A stretch of 30,156 nt of DNA from an uncultured Blautia sp. (GTDB taxonomy: Bacteria; Bacillota; Clostridia; Lachnospirales; Lachnospiraceae). The notes under the pieces were generated by a model. The model made no database searches and had not been told where the DNA came from. It saw nothing but the letters and a program-made list of their open reading frames with translations. The translations under genes and the position numbers were made by a program. Below are positions 1 to 6,305 of this stretch, in pieces. The stretch lies in assembly GCA_937900135.1 (NCBI GenBank), contig CALCDJ010000007.1, positions 1 to 30,156 of the forward strand. The letters are read 5' to 3'. Within the stretch, counting starts at the first letter, position 1. Each line of letters opens with the position of its first letter.

Positions 1-97
1 GGCAGCATAAGGTCGAACATTCTTGAGAAAAAAGTGTAAACCAATATTGACAATACCAGTTTGAGTAAATATTCAAAAAATGGTTATCAGAGATTTG

Positions 98-147
98 GCC
101 GATGTATTTTGACTTTTGTAAAAGTTGAAATCGCATCGGCTTTTTTC
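98..147 (+). terminator. Intrinsic terminator of a gene left of the window
   Basis: GCCGATG (98-104) pairs with CATCGGC (134-140), followed by six T. An inner stem ACTTTT/AAAAGT (112-117 and 120-125) extends the hairpin. It would end transcription arriving from outside the window. Bases 1-97 show no gene that I can recognise. Confidence 0.75.
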
Positions 148-169
148 TTTACTGAATTTCAGAGAAAAG

Positions 170-332
170 ATGTTATACAGTTCAGGAGTTACAGGAAATT
201 TTAGGAATCAGCAGACCTACTATTTATAACCTTTTGAAGAAAAAGGAATTCCGGTGGATCCAGTTGGATGGCGGAAAGTATCGCATCTCTAAGAAGAGTT
301 TCGATGACTGGCTCGATAACTTGGAACAGTAA
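170..332 (+). pseudogene. Excisionase-like HTH protein, frameshifted at the start
   Basis: From about base 180 one frame reads VQELQEILGISRPTIYNLL and later GGKYRISKKSFDDWLDNLEQ before a TAA at 330-332. This is the short MerR/excisionase-type helix-turn-helix seen in Xis-like proteins of integrative elements: recognition helix around SRPTIYN, then a wing ending in a W-x-D tail. No in-frame ATG exists. The only plausible start, ATG at 170 (M-L-Y), is one frame off, which fits a small indel near 178-180. Xis-like proteins normally assist excision of a mobile element, but no integrase is visible beside it. I treat it as a remnant. Family-level assignment is fairly sure; exact function is not. 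Confidence 0.6.
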
Positions 333-452
333 AAAACAAGGTGTTGATCAGGCAGATTTTGTCTGCATCGACATCCTAAATTTTTATCTGGATTTGAGAT
401 ATGATATAGGAAAAATAACACTAACGCTAAAAAGACAGGAAGTGAAGAATAA

Positions 453-577
453 ATGGCAACAGCAATTATGAAACAAAAAGAAGCTCCGGAAATGGGAAAA
501 CTGAACAGGATGAAATGAAAGAAGTCCTTGGTGACGAATATATGGATTATAACCTGGTTATGGCAAGTCTTACCTGA
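453..577 (+). pseudogene. Short coding remnant, unrecognised
   Basis: Two short frames lie end to end. One runs 453-518 (starts MATAIMKQKEAPEMG); the other starts at an ATG overlapping its stop and runs 515-577 (MKEVLGDEYMDYNLVMASLT). They would make one acidic peptide if a frameshift near 505-515 were repaired. The piece follows the HTH remnant and ends abruptly. I do not recognise the family. The rest of the stretch between 333 and 691 holds only this and the promoter of the next gene. Confidence 0.3.
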
Positions 578-626
578 TACAAACTTAGAATGAAAAAACC
601 TCGCTGTGGTAGAAATATGATATTGT

Positions 627-635
627 TGATATAAT
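627..635 (+). promoter_or_regulatory. Extended -10 promoter of the deformylase gene
   Basis: TGATATAAT gives a TATAAT box at 630-635 with the TG extension at 627-628. There is no convincing -35 box. Transcription would start near 642. The 5-base palindrome AACCA-CA-TGGTT at 636-647 lies across that start. The gene has a GGAGG Shine-Dalgarno at about 678 and an ATG at 692. Confidence 0.45.
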
Positions 636-691
636 AACCACATGGTTCGGAGGGATTGAAAAAGAGATAATATGATATGGAGGAATGAAAG

Positions 692-1102
692 ATGGTAAAA
701 CCGATAATGAAAGATGTGTTCTTTCTGGGACAAAAGTCAGAACCTGCTACAAAGGCAGATCTGCAAGTGGGAAAGGATCTACAGGATACCTTACAGGCAA
801 ATCGTGCCGGGTGTGTGGGTATGGCTGCGAATATGATTGGTGTGAAAAAGAGAGTAATCATTGTAAATATGGGATTCGTAGATGTTGTGATGTTTAATCC
901 GGTTTTGCTGAGCAAGGATACGCCATACGAAACAGAAGAAGGATGTCTGTCTCTTACCGGTGTTCGGAAAACAACACGATATGAAAATATTGAAGTGGAA
1001 TATTATGATATGAATTGGAAAAAGCAACGACAGAAACTGAGTGGATGGCCTGCTCAGATCTGTCAGCATGAGCTGGATCATCTGGAAGGAATTTTAATTT
1101 GA
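692..1102 (+). CDS. def: Peptide deformylase, short clostridial type
   Basis: A 136-residue protein expected to remove the N-formyl group from new proteins in the cytoplasm, using a metal ion. Motif II is EGCLS (metal-ligand Cys85). Motif III is QHELDH (His126, Glu127, His130), the HExxH-type metal site. Motif I, normally GxGLAAPQ, reads CVGMAANMIG (41-50), so the usual Gln that helps catalysis is replaced by Met48. From memory this variant is typical of a small-PDF clade in gut Firmicutes, so the gene need not be dead. The start is set by a GGAGG about 10 bases upstream. A small gene of unknown function follows 29 bases later. The gene sits intact among broken genes, so it may be accessory rather than the main housekeeping deformylase. 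Confidence 0.85.
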   Translation: MVKPIMKDVFFLGQKSEPATKADLQVGKDLQDTLQANRAGCVGMAANMIGVKKRVIIVNMGFVDVVMFNPVLLSKDTPYETEEGCLSLTGVRKTTRYENIEVEYYDMNWKKQRQKLSGWPAQICQHELDHLEGILI

Positions 1103-1131
1103 GTTTTTTGAAATTATGGGAGTGATCGATT

Positions 1132-1404
1132 ATGGCATCGGAACGAACCGATGAATTATACAAAGTTTTGCTGGACAGAGGATATCCCAAAGAGTTCTGT
1201 GCAGAAATTGCCTTTAAAAATATGGATACAGACTATACTGCCACCCGGATGCTTGGATATTTGTATCGGGTGAGTGATCCCAGAATCGAGGATCTGGTGG
1301 ATGAGATGCTTGCAATCTTAAGTGACAGAGATGCAATCATCCAGAAAAAAGAAATGGAACATGCCCAGGCTGTGATCAATGAGATTTACAGAAACGGATT
1401 GTAA
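1132..1404 (+). CDS. Small conserved-looking protein of unknown function
   Basis: A 90-residue soluble, acidic, mostly helical protein starting MASERTDELYKVLLDRGYP and ending INEIYRNGL. It has no Cys cluster, membrane segment or signal peptide. The frame is clean, preceded by a GGGAGTG Shine-Dalgarno-like stretch about 7 bases before the ATG. It lies 29 bases behind the deformylase gene and is probably co-transcribed with it. The compact helical look and the GYP...EIAF...T-A-T-R-M-L-G-Y layout suggest a small helical-bundle domain, but I do not recognise a named family and give no function. Its reading frame is undamaged, unlike most neighbours. Confidence 0.65.
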   Translation: MASERTDELYKVLLDRGYPKEFCAEIAFKNMDTDYTATRMLGYLYRVSDPRIEDLVDEMLAILSDRDAIIQKKEMEHAQAVINEIYRNGL

Positions 1405-1469
1405 AGAAAATATGGTACAAGAAAATGATTCGAAAATTTAAAACTGAATGTGTATAAGAAAAATAGGAA

Positions 1470-1543
1470 AGCCGTGTGAGGGAGAACCTCATGCACGGTT
1501 TGATGAGGGGAAAGAGGGCAGAAGCCCTCTAACCTGCTCTACC
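1470..1543 (+). ncRNA. Group II intron 3' end (domains V and VI), remnant
   Basis: AGCCGTG (1470-1476) pairs with CACGGTT (1494-1500). An upper stem TGAGG/CCTCA closes a GAGAA loop, with a two-base bulge at 1492-1493. This is the layout of group II intron domain V with an AGC triad. It is followed by a hairpin AGAGGGC/GCCCTCT (1513-1519, 1524-1530) with unpaired A residues at 1531-1532 as candidate branch points, then a TCTAC-type 3' boundary, as in domain VI. Domains I-IV and the reverse transcriptase gene are absent: the preceding 65 bases follow directly from the small gene ending at 1404. It is therefore a decapitated intron that cannot splice. Confidence 0.7.
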
Positions 1544-1581
1544 ATTATACCCACACATATTAAAGATAAGTGGGTATAATG
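1543..1581. repeat. Perfect 12-bp inverted repeat just after the intron remnant
   Basis: CATTATACCCAC (1543-1554) is the exact reverse complement of GTGGGTATAATG (1570-1581), separated by 15 bases. There is no T tract, so it is not a standard terminator. It begins at the predicted intron 3' boundary and may be the original target site or part of a small mobile element. A second small repeat, GAATGC/GCATTC, follows directly. Confidence 0.7.
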
Positions 1582-1646
1582 AATGCAAGGAACTGGGCAT
1601 TCATCAAAAATACAGAGTGAATCTATCGGAAACCTAACGGAAATAT

Positions 1647-1997
1647 ATGATTACCTGCATCAGTTGTTTTGATGGAGCAGCAGAAGGCTTTTACCATGGC
1701 ATGATGCTAGGACTGGCAGCAGGTATGTCCCCAAGATATTACATCAGATCAAACAGGGAATCCGGAGAGGGAAGATTCGATCTTGTGTTGGAGCCTAAGG
1801 TACATTCTTTGCCGGGCATTATCATGGAATTCAAAGCGACAAAGGATGATGCAGGTTTATCTGCACCTGCCGCTGAGGCTCTGAAGCAGATTGAGGATAA
1901 GCACTATGATACAGATATGAAGGACCGTGGAATCAAGGAAATTGTGAAATATGGCATTGCCTTTGCAGATAAAAATGTAGAGATTGCAAAAGGCTGA
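1647..1997 (+). pseudogene. C-terminal fragment of AAA-ATPase/PD-(D/E)XK protein (DUF1703 type)
   Basis: The 116-residue frame has the C-terminal nuclease-like domain seen in large clostridial proteins with an AAA-ATPase-like N-terminus. Recognisable stretches are GFYHGMMLGLAAG, YYIRSNRESGEGRFDLVLEP, IIMEFKATKD and the ending KDRGIKEIVKYGIAFADKNVEI. The D...E-x-K pattern (GRFDLVLEP then MEFKA) matches a PD-(D/E)XK core. The intact family is about 500-600 residues; here everything before FYHG is missing, and the first residues (MITCISCFDGAAE) look like a damaged version of the usual motif. No Shine-Dalgarno precedes the ATG. It lies just behind the intron remnant and is a non-functional leftover. 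Confidence 0.7.
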
Positions 1998-2285
1998 AAA
2001 GATAAGTCCACCCCTTTGCCAATTCGCCCAGACTTGCAGTTTTCTTTGCATAAAACCATACCCTGGCTAATGGGGCGCTTTTTTGTGTTTGGAAAAACGC
2101 ATGATTTTATTGCTTTGAGGATGATTTTTTAGTCTGACTGAAGAAGGAAGAAATGATGAGTGAGATAAAAAAGGTGAGATTGCGAGAGTTGTTTGCCAAA
2201 GGCGATGAAGTAAGGATGGCGTTTATTTTTCTATTTCTATCATGTATAATGGAATGAGGATAGTTATCACTGAGCGAAAGGAAGT
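1998..2285. other. Intergenic stretch with a promoter and a tiny ORF
   Basis: Mostly non-coding. A 34-codon frame (2153-2257, MMSEIKKVRLRELF...) has a weak GAAGGAAG ahead of it, but I do not trust it as a gene. CCC-N9-GGGG followed by a T run near 2062-2088 could be a weak terminator for the preceding fragment. Confidence 0.35.
2222..2250 (+). promoter_or_regulatory. Probable promoter of the methyltransferase gene
   Basis: TATAAT at 2245-2250 is preceded by TG (extended -10, TGTATAAT). A weak TTTATT lies 17 bases upstream at 2222-2227. The gene starts 36 bases later. Confidence 0.5.
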
Positions 2286-2888
2286 ATGAAAATGAACCCT
2301 ACGATTGACTACTATAATCTTAATGCGGGAAATTTTACAGAGAATACACAGAATGTTGATATGCATTTTGCTCAGGATAAATTTCTTTATTTGTTGAAAG
2401 AGGGAGCCGCTATCCTTGATTTCGGATGTGGCTCCGGTCGTGATACGAAATATTTTCTGGATCAGGGGTATCAGGTAACAGCTATCGATGGATCTGCAGA
2501 AATCTGTAGATTAGCAAGCCTCTTTACTGGTATTGAAGTGAAAGAACTGCTGTTTCAGGAATTGGATGATATTAATACATATGATGGCATCTGGGCTTGT
2601 TCTTCTATTTTGCATTTGCCGAAGAATGAGCTTCTTTTGGTGATTCAAAAAATGTGTGCTGCGCTTAAAGGTACTGGCGTAATTTATGCTTCCTTCAAAT
2701 ACGGTGATTTTGAAGGTGTGCGTAATGGGCGTTATTTTACAGATTTTGTGGAAGAGACATTTCAGGAATTTATGAGAGGGATTCCGAAACTTGCGATAGA
2801 AGATCACTGGATTACTGGTGATGTCAGACCAGGAAGGGGTGATGAGAGATGGCTCAATTTGATACTCCGCAAATCGGATATATGTTAA
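2286..2888 (+). CDS. Class I SAM-dependent methyltransferase
   Basis: A 200-residue cytoplasmic methyltransferase that appears complete. Motif I is LDFGCGSGRDTKYF (about residues 44-57), the glycine-rich SAM loop. It is followed by VTAIDGS (acidic residue for the SAM ribose), then DGIWACSSILHLPK and a late strand GTGVIYASFKYG. The overall plan resembles TehB/UbiE-like small-molecule methyltransferases; the substrate cannot be told from sequence. It starts at ATG 2286 behind GAAAGGAAG; an in-frame ATG 6 bases later is an alternative. It overlaps the next, broken HNH-endonuclease-like frame (ATG at 2882 or 2849). It is one of few intact genes in the decayed segment. The overlap suggests the pair formed an operon, perhaps a modification/restriction-like couple, but that is speculation. 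Confidence 0.8.
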   Translation: MKMNPTIDYYNLNAGNFTENTQNVDMHFAQDKFLYLLKEGAAILDFGCGSGRDTKYFLDQGYQVTAIDGSAEICRLASLFTGIEVKELLFQELDDINTYDGIWACSSILHLPKNELLLVIQKMCAALKGTGVIYASFKYGDFEGVRNGRYFTDFVEETFQEFMRGIPKLAIEDHWITGDVRPGRGDERWLNLILRKSDIC

Positions 2889-3551
2889 AGGTCAATGGAG
2901 AATACCATAATGCCTTGTATATTGAGGGATTTTCTCAGATGATGAAGGATCCTTCCTATTGCTATAAATTTTATTGGCTGGAAGCCATCGTAGATCTTAT
3001 TTCGGAGGGTATTCAGGATACAACGTTCGATGCAATTATTGATGAGATGATTTGCAATGCCTGGTATTCTGTCAGAGAATTTCATATTCACCTTAGTGGT
3101 ATGCAGGCAGATGGCCTTGTCAGAGATGGTCTGGAACGAGCGGTTCTTAAATTGACAGAACTTAGTAATCTGTCGGCAAATGCGTCCAGAGTGGAAATCA
3201 AAAATGCAATCCGGGAGCATAACGCAGAATTGAAAACATTCAAAGTACAGCTGACAAATATGGTTCCTGGTCGGGCACTGGCGGGGTTTTTCTCAAAAAG
3301 TTCTGAGGAAGTACCATGGGGAAGTATTCGCAGAAAACCAGTACGGAATGTACAATCTGATTCACGAGCGAGCAGGTCTTCATAAGCTATTTGAAGCCTG
3401 CTATCGGGATAATCTGCATTCTATTTGGGCAGGACAGGAATTGTACAAACCAGGAAATTCAAAGGAAGAATTCTATCATATCTTGCAGAAAAACATGCAG
3501 CCAGTCTATGATTCTGCCAGACGGCAGGGGTATGAAATCTGGAATTATTGA
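2849..3551 (+). pseudogene. HNH-endonuclease-like gene with its catalytic middle deleted
   Basis: The first frame (2849 or 2882 to 3385) gives a helical N-terminal region, including YNALYIEGF-like NALYIEGFSQMMKDPSYCYK and FHIHLSGMQADG. After about base 3320 the sequence continues meaningfully only in another frame: FAENQYGMYNLIHERAGLH, then LFEACYRDNLHSIWAGQELY to a stop at 3549-3551. I recall proteins with this same N-terminal and C-terminal text separated by a section with a DHFVPWS-type HNH site; none of that is here. The likely explanation is a deletion joining the two ends out of frame near 3300-3327. ATG 2849 has AGGAAGGGG ahead of it; ATG 2882 overlaps the methyltransferase stop. Family assignment is from memory and moderate; that the gene is broken is fairly sure. 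Confidence 0.6.
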
Positions 3552-3592
3552 TAATACACATTGATTAGATATGTAAAGGCAGGTGAGGCAGA

Positions 3593-5060
3593 ATGATCAA
3601 GATACGTTGCGTTGTGGAGCGCATTACCTAAGTTTGCACCAGATGAGGTTATTCCGGAAGATGCTGCCAAAGAGATTGAAAAAGAATGTATTTATCTGCC
3701 GCCGTTTTGTTTTGCGGAAGTTGGTGTTGCCAGCAAATTGAAAAAGCTGGCTGCAGAACCGGCAGAGGACAGACTATGGGTTTCTCTTATGAAGGGCAGG
3801 AAGGATACGGGTAATCCGAAGCTGTCTGTGGATGTGGATAAGATCCAGAATACTATAAATATGAAGTATGATGAGGTGCAGGTGGAAGCCATTCGCCGAG
3901 CAGCGACTGCAAAGGTTCTGGTGCTTACCGGTGGTCCGGGTACAGGAAAAACCACTACAACACAGGGAATTATTGCGGCTTATCGCACTTTTGGACTGAA
4001 TATATTGCTGGCAGCTCCTACAGGACGTGCCGCCAAGAGAATGACGGAAGCCACCGGTTTGGAGGCAAAGACCATCCACCGACTTTTAGAATTCAAACCG
4101 CCGGAGGGCTATCAGAAAAATGAAGAAACCCCTCTTGAGGGTGATGCTCTGATTGTAGATGAGTGTTCTATGATTGATATTGTTCTGATGAATGCGCTAA
4201 TGAAAGCTATCCCGCCTCATATGCGTTTGATCCTGGTGGGGGATATTGATCAGCTTCCATCGGTTGGCGCAGGAAATGTGCTCCGTGATATAATTGACAG
4301 TGAGGTATTTCCTGTGGTTCGTTTGACCAGAATTTTCCGTCAGGCTCAAACCAGCCGGATTATCATGAATGCACATAAGATCAATGCCGGTCAGATGCCG
4401 GATACGTCCAATGGAAAGAATACGGATTTCTTCTTTATGATTCAGGTGTTGACACCGATGCAAAGAGGTGTAGTCGGCGCTGCTAATCTGAATATGGTAC
4501 TGCAGGAAGCATTGAATCCTCATGGAGAAGGCCTTCGAAGAAGTGGATTTGTCTATCGGCCAAATGATAAGGTTATGCAGATTAAGAATAATTATGATAA
4601 GGAAGTTTTCAATGGCGATATCGGGATCATCGAATCAGTGGATATGCAGGATCGTACCCTTCTGGTAAATTTTGATGGCCGGAGAATTGAGTACGATGCT
4701 ACTGAGTTGGATGAACTGGTGCATGCTTACGTAACAACTATTCATAAAGCCCAGGGGTCCGAGTATCCCATTGTTGTTATGCCGGTACTAATGAATCATA
4801 ATGTGATGCTGCAAAGGAATCTAATCTATACTGGTATTACCCGGGCTAAGAAGATTCTGGTGATGGTTGGCACAAAGAAGGCCCTTTTTTATGCAGTGAG
4901 AAATGTAACAGTCACCAAGAGAAATACCCTTCTGAAGGAGCGGCTGGCCAGTGAGATTCAGGTAAGAAAACCTGGCAGGATTTACTATCTGGACTTTGGG
5001 AATCCGGCTGCCAGTATGCAGATGGTGGCAGAGGAGAAAGCTCCATATGGGAATGAGTAA
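3593..5060 (+). pseudogene. RecD2-type SF1 helicase with two internal deletions
   Basis: At 3593, behind GGTGAGG, a start encodes MIKIRCVVERIT, the usual opening of RecD2, then hits TAA at 3629. From about 3632 another frame continues with the central RecD2 region (KECIYLPPFCFAEVGVASKL), so roughly 250 residues of the N-terminal domains are gone. The motor motifs remain: Walker A GGPGTGKTTTT, DEAD-like box IVDECSMID, motif III VGDIDQLPSVGAGN, motif V TTIHKAQGSEYP and motif VI IYTGITRAKK. A second, in-frame deletion of a few dozen residues joins TDFFFM to IQVLTPMQRG (near 4440), where the family normally has a linker rich in acidic residues and a PQYYKVD-like stretch. Intact RecD2 is about 740 residues; 482 remain here. 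A TTG at 3612 could open the long frame but lacks a ribosome site. It is almost certainly non-functional, an element-borne copy. Confidence 0.8.
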
Positions 5061-5189
5061 ATATAAAAGAGAAAGGAACCGGGTATTCCCTCAGAAGAAA
5101 AAACAAAAGCAGATCCGGTGTTAATGAGATAAATTACAGCGTGGTATTGTGGTATGAGAAACTACGCTTGAGATAAGGAGATAAAAAAG

Positions 5190-5729
5190 ATGATAGAAAC
5201 TTTAAGAGAACACACTATTTTTCACGAACATTATGAGCTGCGTCAGGTTTGTCCTGGAGATGCAGAAGCAGCAACAGAAATTGAAGCAATTTGTTTTCCG
5301 CCCAGCGAAGCATGTACCTTTCCAATCATGAAGGAACGTATTGCCCTGGCGTCAGATTCTTTTCTTGTTGCAACAGACAGAAGAACCGGAAAAATGGTGG
5401 GTTTTATCAATGCTCTTTGTACAGATGAACAATCTTTGAGAGATGAGTTGTTTACAGATACAAGTCTCCATGATCCAGAGGGAAAAAATGTAATGATCTG
5501 TAGTGTGGCAGTACTTCCGGAATACCAAAAGCAGGGAATTGCCAGAGGGATGATGAAGGAATTTTTATGGAGACAGAAGAGCGCAGGAAAGAAACAGGCG
5601 ATTCTCACATGTGTACCAGGAAAAGTAAGTATGTACCAGAAATTTGGCTTTACAGATCGGGGAGAATCAGAATCTTCCTGGGGTGGAGAAAAATGGCATG
5701 AAATGTGGTGTGTGTTAGGGGAACAGTAA
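5190..5729 (+). CDS. GNAT-family N-acetyltransferase, AANAT-like
   Basis: A 179-residue cytoplasmic acetyl-CoA-dependent acetyltransferase. The key acetyl-CoA loop is VAVLPEYQKQGIARGMM (about residues 108-124, the Q/R-x-x-G-x-G/A motif). The C-terminal LTCVPGKVSMYQKFGF (about 139-154) is the usual GNAT strand with the Tyr-x-x-x-GF signature. The WGGEKWHEM ending and early ICFPPSEACTF stretch resemble bacterial relatives of arylalkylamine N-acetyltransferase; the acceptor amine cannot be inferred. An AAGGAG site lies about 8 bases before the ATG. It stands alone, with no clear terminator before the marR promoter 43 bases downstream. It marks the point where undamaged chromosomal genes begin. 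Confidence 0.85.
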   Translation: MIETLREHTIFHEHYELRQVCPGDAEAATEIEAICFPPSEACTFPIMKERIALASDSFLVATDRRTGKMVGFINALCTDEQSLRDELFTDTSLHDPEGKNVMICSVAVLPEYQKQGIARGMMKEFLWRQKSAGKKQAILTCVPGKVSMYQKFGFTDRGESESSWGGEKWHEMWCVLGEQ

Positions 5730-5770
5730 ATTTTTTGTGAAACAGATCAACGACATTGTAAGTTACATAA

Positions 5771-5818
5771 CTTGACAAGTCAATTTCTGCTCCGTATAAT
5801 GAGAATTGACTTGTCAAG
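5771..5818. promoter_or_regulatory. Double MarR-type operator over the promoter
   Basis: A 15-bp arm (5771-5785) is repeated exactly in inverted form at 5804-5818. Each arm is itself a palindrome TTGAC-NN-GTCAA: 5772-5783 with AA in the middle, 5806-5817 with TT. The first covers the -35 box, the second the start of transcription. Two MarR dimers would block the promoter completely. The likely binder is the MarR protein encoded immediately downstream, giving autoregulation. Confidence 0.8.
5772..5800 (+). promoter_or_regulatory. Consensus promoter of the marR-MATE operon
   Basis: TTGACA (5772-5777), 17 bases, TATAAT (5795-5800): a perfect sigma-70/sigma-A-type promoter. Transcription should start near 5807. 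Such a strong promoter is expected where repression sets expression. Confidence 0.9.
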
Positions 5819-5831
5819 AAAAGGAGATATT

Positions 5832-6305
5832 ATGGAAAACCGTATATTGGGAAAAAGCATTGCCATTCTTCATCGGAGAGAGCAAAAGTATATGATCCAG
5901 ACAATGAAGGAGTATGGAATTGGCTATTCCAGTTATAATTTTTTGTTTTATTTATCCGCGAATCCTGGCAGCAGCCAGAAGGAAATGTGTGAGAATATGG
6001 CTGTGAATGAGGCGCTTGCAGTAAGGACTATGAAGAAGCTGGAGAAGGAGGGCTTTATCCAGCGAAAAAAATCAGAAGAAAATGGAAGATCGTATGCGAT
6101 TTATCTCACAGAAAAGGGTGAAGAGACAATTCCAAGGATGCGCAGAGCCCTTGCCAAATGGTGGTCGCAGGTGCTTTCTGTTCTGTCGGAAGAAGAGCAG
6201 CAGCTTATGGTCAGCGGATTGGAAAAGATGGCATGTCATTCTGAAGAGGTGTTCCATAGTACAAAAAAACAACAGGAGGAATGTCATGGAAGAGAAACAG
6301 AATAA
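5832..6305 (+). CDS. MarR-family transcriptional regulator
   Basis: A 157-residue winged-helix repressor, starting at ATG 5832 (MENRILGKSIAILHRREQKY) behind AAGGAG. A longer frame opens earlier at 5772, but that lies in the promoter itself. The winged helix spans about residues 35-95: the SSQKEMCENMAVNEALAVRT part is the HTH and KKLEKEGFIQRKKSEENGRS the wing, with the D/E-x-R-like NGRSYAIYLTEKG following. N- and C-terminal helices form the dimer interface. It overlaps the MATE exporter gene by 20 bases, so the two are translationally coupled. The arrangement repeats the MepR/MepA plan: a MarR repressor controls its own operon and a multidrug exporter, and is released by a ligand. The inducing ligand is unknown. 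Confidence 0.9.
   Translation: MENRILGKSIAILHRREQKYMIQTMKEYGIGYSSYNFLFYLSANPGSSQKEMCENMAVNEALAVRTMKKLEKEGFIQRKKSEENGRSYAIYLTEKGEETIPRMRRALAKWWSQVLSVLSEEEQQLMVSGLEKMACHSEEVFHSTKKQQEECHGRETE

Noticed and set aside
224..733. 169-codon minus-strand frame over the left remnants
   Set aside because: Rich in Phe, Ser and His in a low-complexity way, without a ribosome site; it covers the excisionase remnant and the deformylase promoter.
2153..2257. 34-codon ORF before the methyltransferase
   Set aside because: Too short, no recognisable motif, and its 3' end contains the probable methyltransferase promoter.
5771..5818. The 15-bp inverted repeat as a terminator of the acetyltransferase gene
   Set aside because: It carries a perfect promoter inside and has no T run, so it fits an operator instead.
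6082..6285. Longer N-terminus of the MATE protein
   Set aside because: The added 68 residues are the marR gene in another frame; AGGAGG directly before ATG 6286 fixes the true start.
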